From NCBI GenBank assembly GCA_021776195.1, contig JAJFGK010000162.1:1-64000 (forward strand): a stretch of DNA of 64,000 nt, written 5' to 3'. This document shows, one piece after another, positions 61,836 through 64,000 of the stretch (the stretch's first letter is position 1; every line of letters starts with the position of its first letter). The position numbers and the translations under genes are program-made. This stretch comes from Kiloniellaceae bacterium (GTDB taxonomy: Bacteria > Pseudomonadota > Alphaproteobacteria > Kiloniellales > Kiloniellaceae). A model generated the notes under the pieces. That model saw nothing but the letters and a program-made list of their open reading frames with translations. It searched no databases and was not told the origin of the DNA.

Positions 61836-62212
61836 GCGAGGAACGGCTCGATGCGGGCCCAGTCCTGCTCAACGCTGGCCGTCATGCGGTCCAGAACCCG
61901 GTTTCGCAGCCATCCGGGCCAGTTCCACCAGGGCCGCCGTTTCAGTCGGGCCGTCACCAGGTCGCGCACCTGCGCCGCGGGCCAGGGCTGCCACTCCCCG
62001 GCCACGGTTCGGTGATTGATCCAGAAGACCGGCGCCACCTCGCGGCGCAGAATCTCCCGGGCCTCGGCACGCGAGAAGTGGGCCATGACGATTGTCCGGG
62101 CGATGCGTTCGTAGTCGCTGTCTTCCAGTTCGCTATCCAGGAAGAGCTCCGACAGCTCGCACCAGACCGGCAGCCGCCGATCGATCTCTTCCGGGCTCAG
62201 GGTCAGGGTCAT
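61832..62212 (-). CDS. DUF7079-like protein
   Basis: 126-aa protein starting TLTLSPEEIDRRLPVWCELSELFLDSELEDSDYERIAR, all-helical, with many Trp residues near the C-terminal half (EWQPW, RRPWWNWPGWL). It matches my recollection of the DUF7079 family, whose function is unknown (some members are immunity-like in context). The gene ends inside the sterol desaturase gene by 4 bp on the opposite strand. Confidence 0.7.
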   Translation of the reverse strand: MTLTLSPEEIDRRLPVWCELSELFLDSELEDSDYERIARTIVMAHFSRAEAREILRREVAPVFWINHRTVAGEWQPWPAAQVRDLVTARLKRRPWWNWPGWLRNRVLDRMTASVEQDWARIEPFLA

Positions 62213-62384
62213 GCCCGGAACCTATTCCAACCCTGCGGCCATCTTCCAGCAGAATTGCGGCAAATGCGCCGTGGCCAACCTGTGCTTGGCTCTGAAACGC
62301 CATTTTGCATTTGTGGAGGGAGACCGAGATTAGGATAGTGGCCCCGACAGCATCCCCCGTTCGCCGAAAAGACACCGGACCGCC

Positions 62385-63968
62385 ATGACCGAACCCGACC
62401 CGACACCCGCCGCCAGAACCCGCACCGGACGCCGCGGCCGCGCGCGGCCCGAGGCCGGCACCGATGGCGCCGCGAAGCGGCCGGTCTGGCCCGGTGTGGT
62501 CGGTGGCCTCTACCGGCCGCTGAGCGAGGCCGAGATGGCCCGCATTCACGCCGCGGCCCTCCAGGTCCTGGCGGAGGTCGGCATGGCGGAGGCGCCAGCC
62601 TTCGTGGTCCAGCGCCTGCGCGAAAAGGGCGGCCGCGTGACCGACGACGGGCGGCTGACCTTTCCACGCGGGCTGGTCGAGGATGCCATCGCCGCGATCC
62701 GCCGCGACATCGTGCTGCACGGCCAGACCGGCGGCCACGAGATGGAGCTGTCCGGCGGGCGCGTCTACATGGGCTCGGGCGGCGCGGCGCCCAGCATGGT
62801 CGACTTGGAGACCGGTCTGTACCGCGAGTCCACCCTGCGCGACCTCTATGATGCCGCCCGCCTGGTCGACAGTCTCGACAATGTCCATTTTTTCAGCCGC
62901 TCGGTGGTGGCGCGGGACATGCCCACCACCCTCGATCTCGACGTCAACACCGCCTATGCCTGCCTGAAGGGAACCGCCAAGCACGTCTCCACCAGCGCCA
63001 CCGAAGGGGCCCACGTCCAGCACATCGCCCAGATGTGCGAGACCATCGCCGGGAGCATGGCGGCCTTCGCCGCGAAACCCTTCCTGTCGCTGAACATCAA
63101 TCACGTGGTGCCGCCCCTGCGCTTTGCCCATGACGCCTGCGCGGTGATCCAGGAGGCGGCGCTGCTCGGCCTGCCCATCCATATCAACTCTCTCGGCCAG
63201 GCCGGCGCGTCCAGCCCGGCCTCCCTGGCCGGCTCCCTGGTCGGCGGCGTGGTGGAGACCCTGGCCGGCCTGGTCTTCTCCTGGCTGGTCAATCCGCGGG
63301 CCCAGGCGGTCTTTGGGCCGCGGCCGCTGGTGACCGACCTCAGGACCGGGGCCATGACCGGCGGCTGCGGCGAACAGGCGGTGGTCATGGCCGGCGCGGT
63401 GCAGATGTCGCACTACTACAAGCTGCCCAACTCCTGTATCGCCGGTGCCACCGACAGCAAGCTGCCCGACGCCCAGAGCGGCTATGAGAAGGCCCTGACC
63501 GTGTCGCTTGCCGCCCATGCCGGCTGCAACATGATCACCCAGGCCTGCGGCATGCAGGCCAGCCTGATGGGCTGTTCCCTGGAGAGCTACGTCATCGACA
63601 ACGACATGCTGGGCGCCATCCTGCGTTCGGTCCGGGGCATCGAGGTGGATGACGAGACCCTGGCGCCGGAGATCATCGCCGAGGCGGTTCGCGGCGATGG
63701 CCACTTCCTGGGGGCCGCCGACACCTACGCCCGCATGCAGAGCGATTTTCTCTATCCCGATCTGGCCGACCGCCAGTCGGTGGACGACTGGCAGGCCGAG
63801 GGCGGGCTGGATATCCGCGCGCGGGCCAGGACCCGCGCCCGGGAGATCCTGGCGCGCCACCATCCCGGTCATATCGGCGATGCGGTCGACGGCAGGCTGC
63901 GCGCGCAGTTCGACATTCGCCTGCCGCTTGAGAAATCGAGCGACGATGCCGGGGGGACAGCGCCATGA
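62385..63968 (+). CDS. Trimethylamine methyltransferase (MttB) family protein, second copy
   Basis: 527-aa non-pyrrolysine MttB-family protein, a paralogue of the one at 20482-22044. It shares an Arg-rich N-terminus, YRPLSEAEMARIHAAALQVLAEVGM, GSGGAAPSMVDLETG, and the C-terminal GIEVDDETLAPEIIAEAV and GHFLGAADTYARMQ. It probably demethylates a quaternary or tertiary amine with a corrinoid protein elsewhere. The stop overlaps the next gene by ATGA, coupling it to a Rossmann-fold dehydrogenase. Confidence 0.88.
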   Translation: MTEPDPTPAARTRTGRRGRARPEAGTDGAAKRPVWPGVVGGLYRPLSEAEMARIHAAALQVLAEVGMAEAPAFVVQRLREKGGRVTDDGRLTFPRGLVEDAIAAIRRDIVLHGQTGGHEMELSGGRVYMGSGGAAPSMVDLETGLYRESTLRDLYDAARLVDSLDNVHFFSRSVVARDMPTTLDLDVNTAYACLKGTAKHVSTSATEGAHVQHIAQMCETIAGSMAAFAAKPFLSLNINHVVPPLRFAHDACAVIQEAALLGLPIHINSLGQAGASSPASLAGSLVGGVVETLAGLVFSWLVNPRAQAVFGPRPLVTDLRTGAMTGGCGEQAVVMAGAVQMSHYYKLPNSCIAGATDSKLPDAQSGYEKALTVSLAAHAGCNMITQACGMQASLMGCSLESYVIDNDMLGAILRSVRGIEVDDETLAPEIIAEAVRGDGHFLGAADTYARMQSDFLYPDLADRQSVDDWQAEGGLDIRARARTRAREILARHHPGHIGDAVDGRLRAQFDIRLPLEKSSDDAGGTAP

Positions 63969-64000
63969 AGATCGCGGTGATCGGCGCCGGGGCCATGGGC
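63965..64000 (+). CDS. Rossmann-fold dehydrogenase, 5' end only
   Basis: Only 12 codons are visible, MKIAVIGAGAMG, the dinucleotide-binding GxGAMG of ketopantoate reductase/ApbA- or 6-phosphogluconate/3-hydroxyisobutyrate-type dehydrogenases. It overlaps the MttB-like stop by 4 bp. The identity cannot be fixed from this stub. Confidence 0.6.
   Translation, partial: MKIAVIGAGAMG

Noticed and set aside
1..64000. tRNA, rRNA, CRISPR arrays, riboswitches
   Set aside because: I looked for cloverleaf-like genes, repeat-spacer arrays and conserved leader structures and saw none I could support.

Overview
This window is GC-rich DNA, densely packed on both strands, with ATGA/GTGA start-stop overlaps and NNC/NNG-biased codons. 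The gene families present (HyuA/HyuB, SapC, DUF924, DUF1062, DUF2189, MttB-like methyltransferases without pyrrolysine, a 2-aminoethylphosphonate-type transporter, a gamma-butyrobetaine-hydroxylase-like enzyme) suggest a free-living alphaproteobacterium, probably of the Rhodospirillales/Kiloniellales type. The taxon is an inference; there is no rRNA or tRNA gene in the window to anchor it.

Layout. 1-2.2 kb: GST (cut by the window edge), an SDR and a small cytochrome c. 1.4-3.5 kb is a mobile-element scar: IS3-type transposase tail, 30-bp palindrome, repeats, a ParDE-like toxin-antitoxin pair and a 7-copy hexamer array. 3.5-13.4 kb is catabolic: HyuA/HyuB, LysE-type exporter, SapC, VOC protein, amidohydrolase, Ldh-type dehydrogenase and a redoxin/2OG-oxygenase fusion. 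13.4-18.1 kb: UspA, secreted cupin, APH-like kinase, two membrane-anchored unknowns, GNAT. 18.3-20.2 kb: PitA-type phosphate permease with a PhoU-like partner. 20.5-23.3 kb: MttB-like methyltransferase overlapping an FAD oxidoreductase. 23.4-24.5 kb is a lower-GC island with a methyltransferase and a tyrosine-recombinase scrap. 24.6-27.8 kb: BBOX-like dioxygenase, beta-carbonic anhydrase, IPNS-like dioxygenase. 27.8-32.4 kb: aminoethylphosphonate-type ABC transporter and a dual-specificity phosphatase. 32.6-35.8 kb: membrane proteins and a class III adenylate cyclase. 35.9-41.4 kb: serine hydrolase, M20 peptidase/GNAT pair, HpaI-type aldolase, D-2-hydroxyacid dehydrogenase, SET protein. 41.5-48.7 kb: pentapeptide protein, acyl-CoA dehydrogenase, homocysteine methyltransferase, a HalD-like oxygenase, VOC proteins, TetR, cupin/HAD. 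48.8-53.8 kb: a self-contained 60-codon gene, an Sll1717-type P-loop ATPase, M14 carboxypeptidase, ArfB, DUF1801, a CmcJ-like oxygenase. 54-64 kb: MFS/AraC pair, small enzymes, a TetR-controlled microprotein plus sterol-desaturase-like pair, and a second MttB-like gene overlapping a Rossmann-fold dehydrogenase cut by the window end.

Themes. The cell looks equipped to scavenge small N-methylated and organophosphorus solutes: two MttB-like proteins, each translationally coupled to a redox enzyme, a BBOX-like hydroxylase, a BHMT-like methyltransferase, HyuAB and an aminoethylphosphonate importer. Five Fe(II)/2OG-oxygenase-like genes of five different subfamilies lie in the window. The parts I find least explained are the 60-codon gene with its own promoter, direct repeats and terminator (48.8-49.2 kb), the palindrome-controlled 58-aa membrane protein coupled to a sterol desaturase (60.7-61.8 kb), and several dispersed palindromic repeat families.
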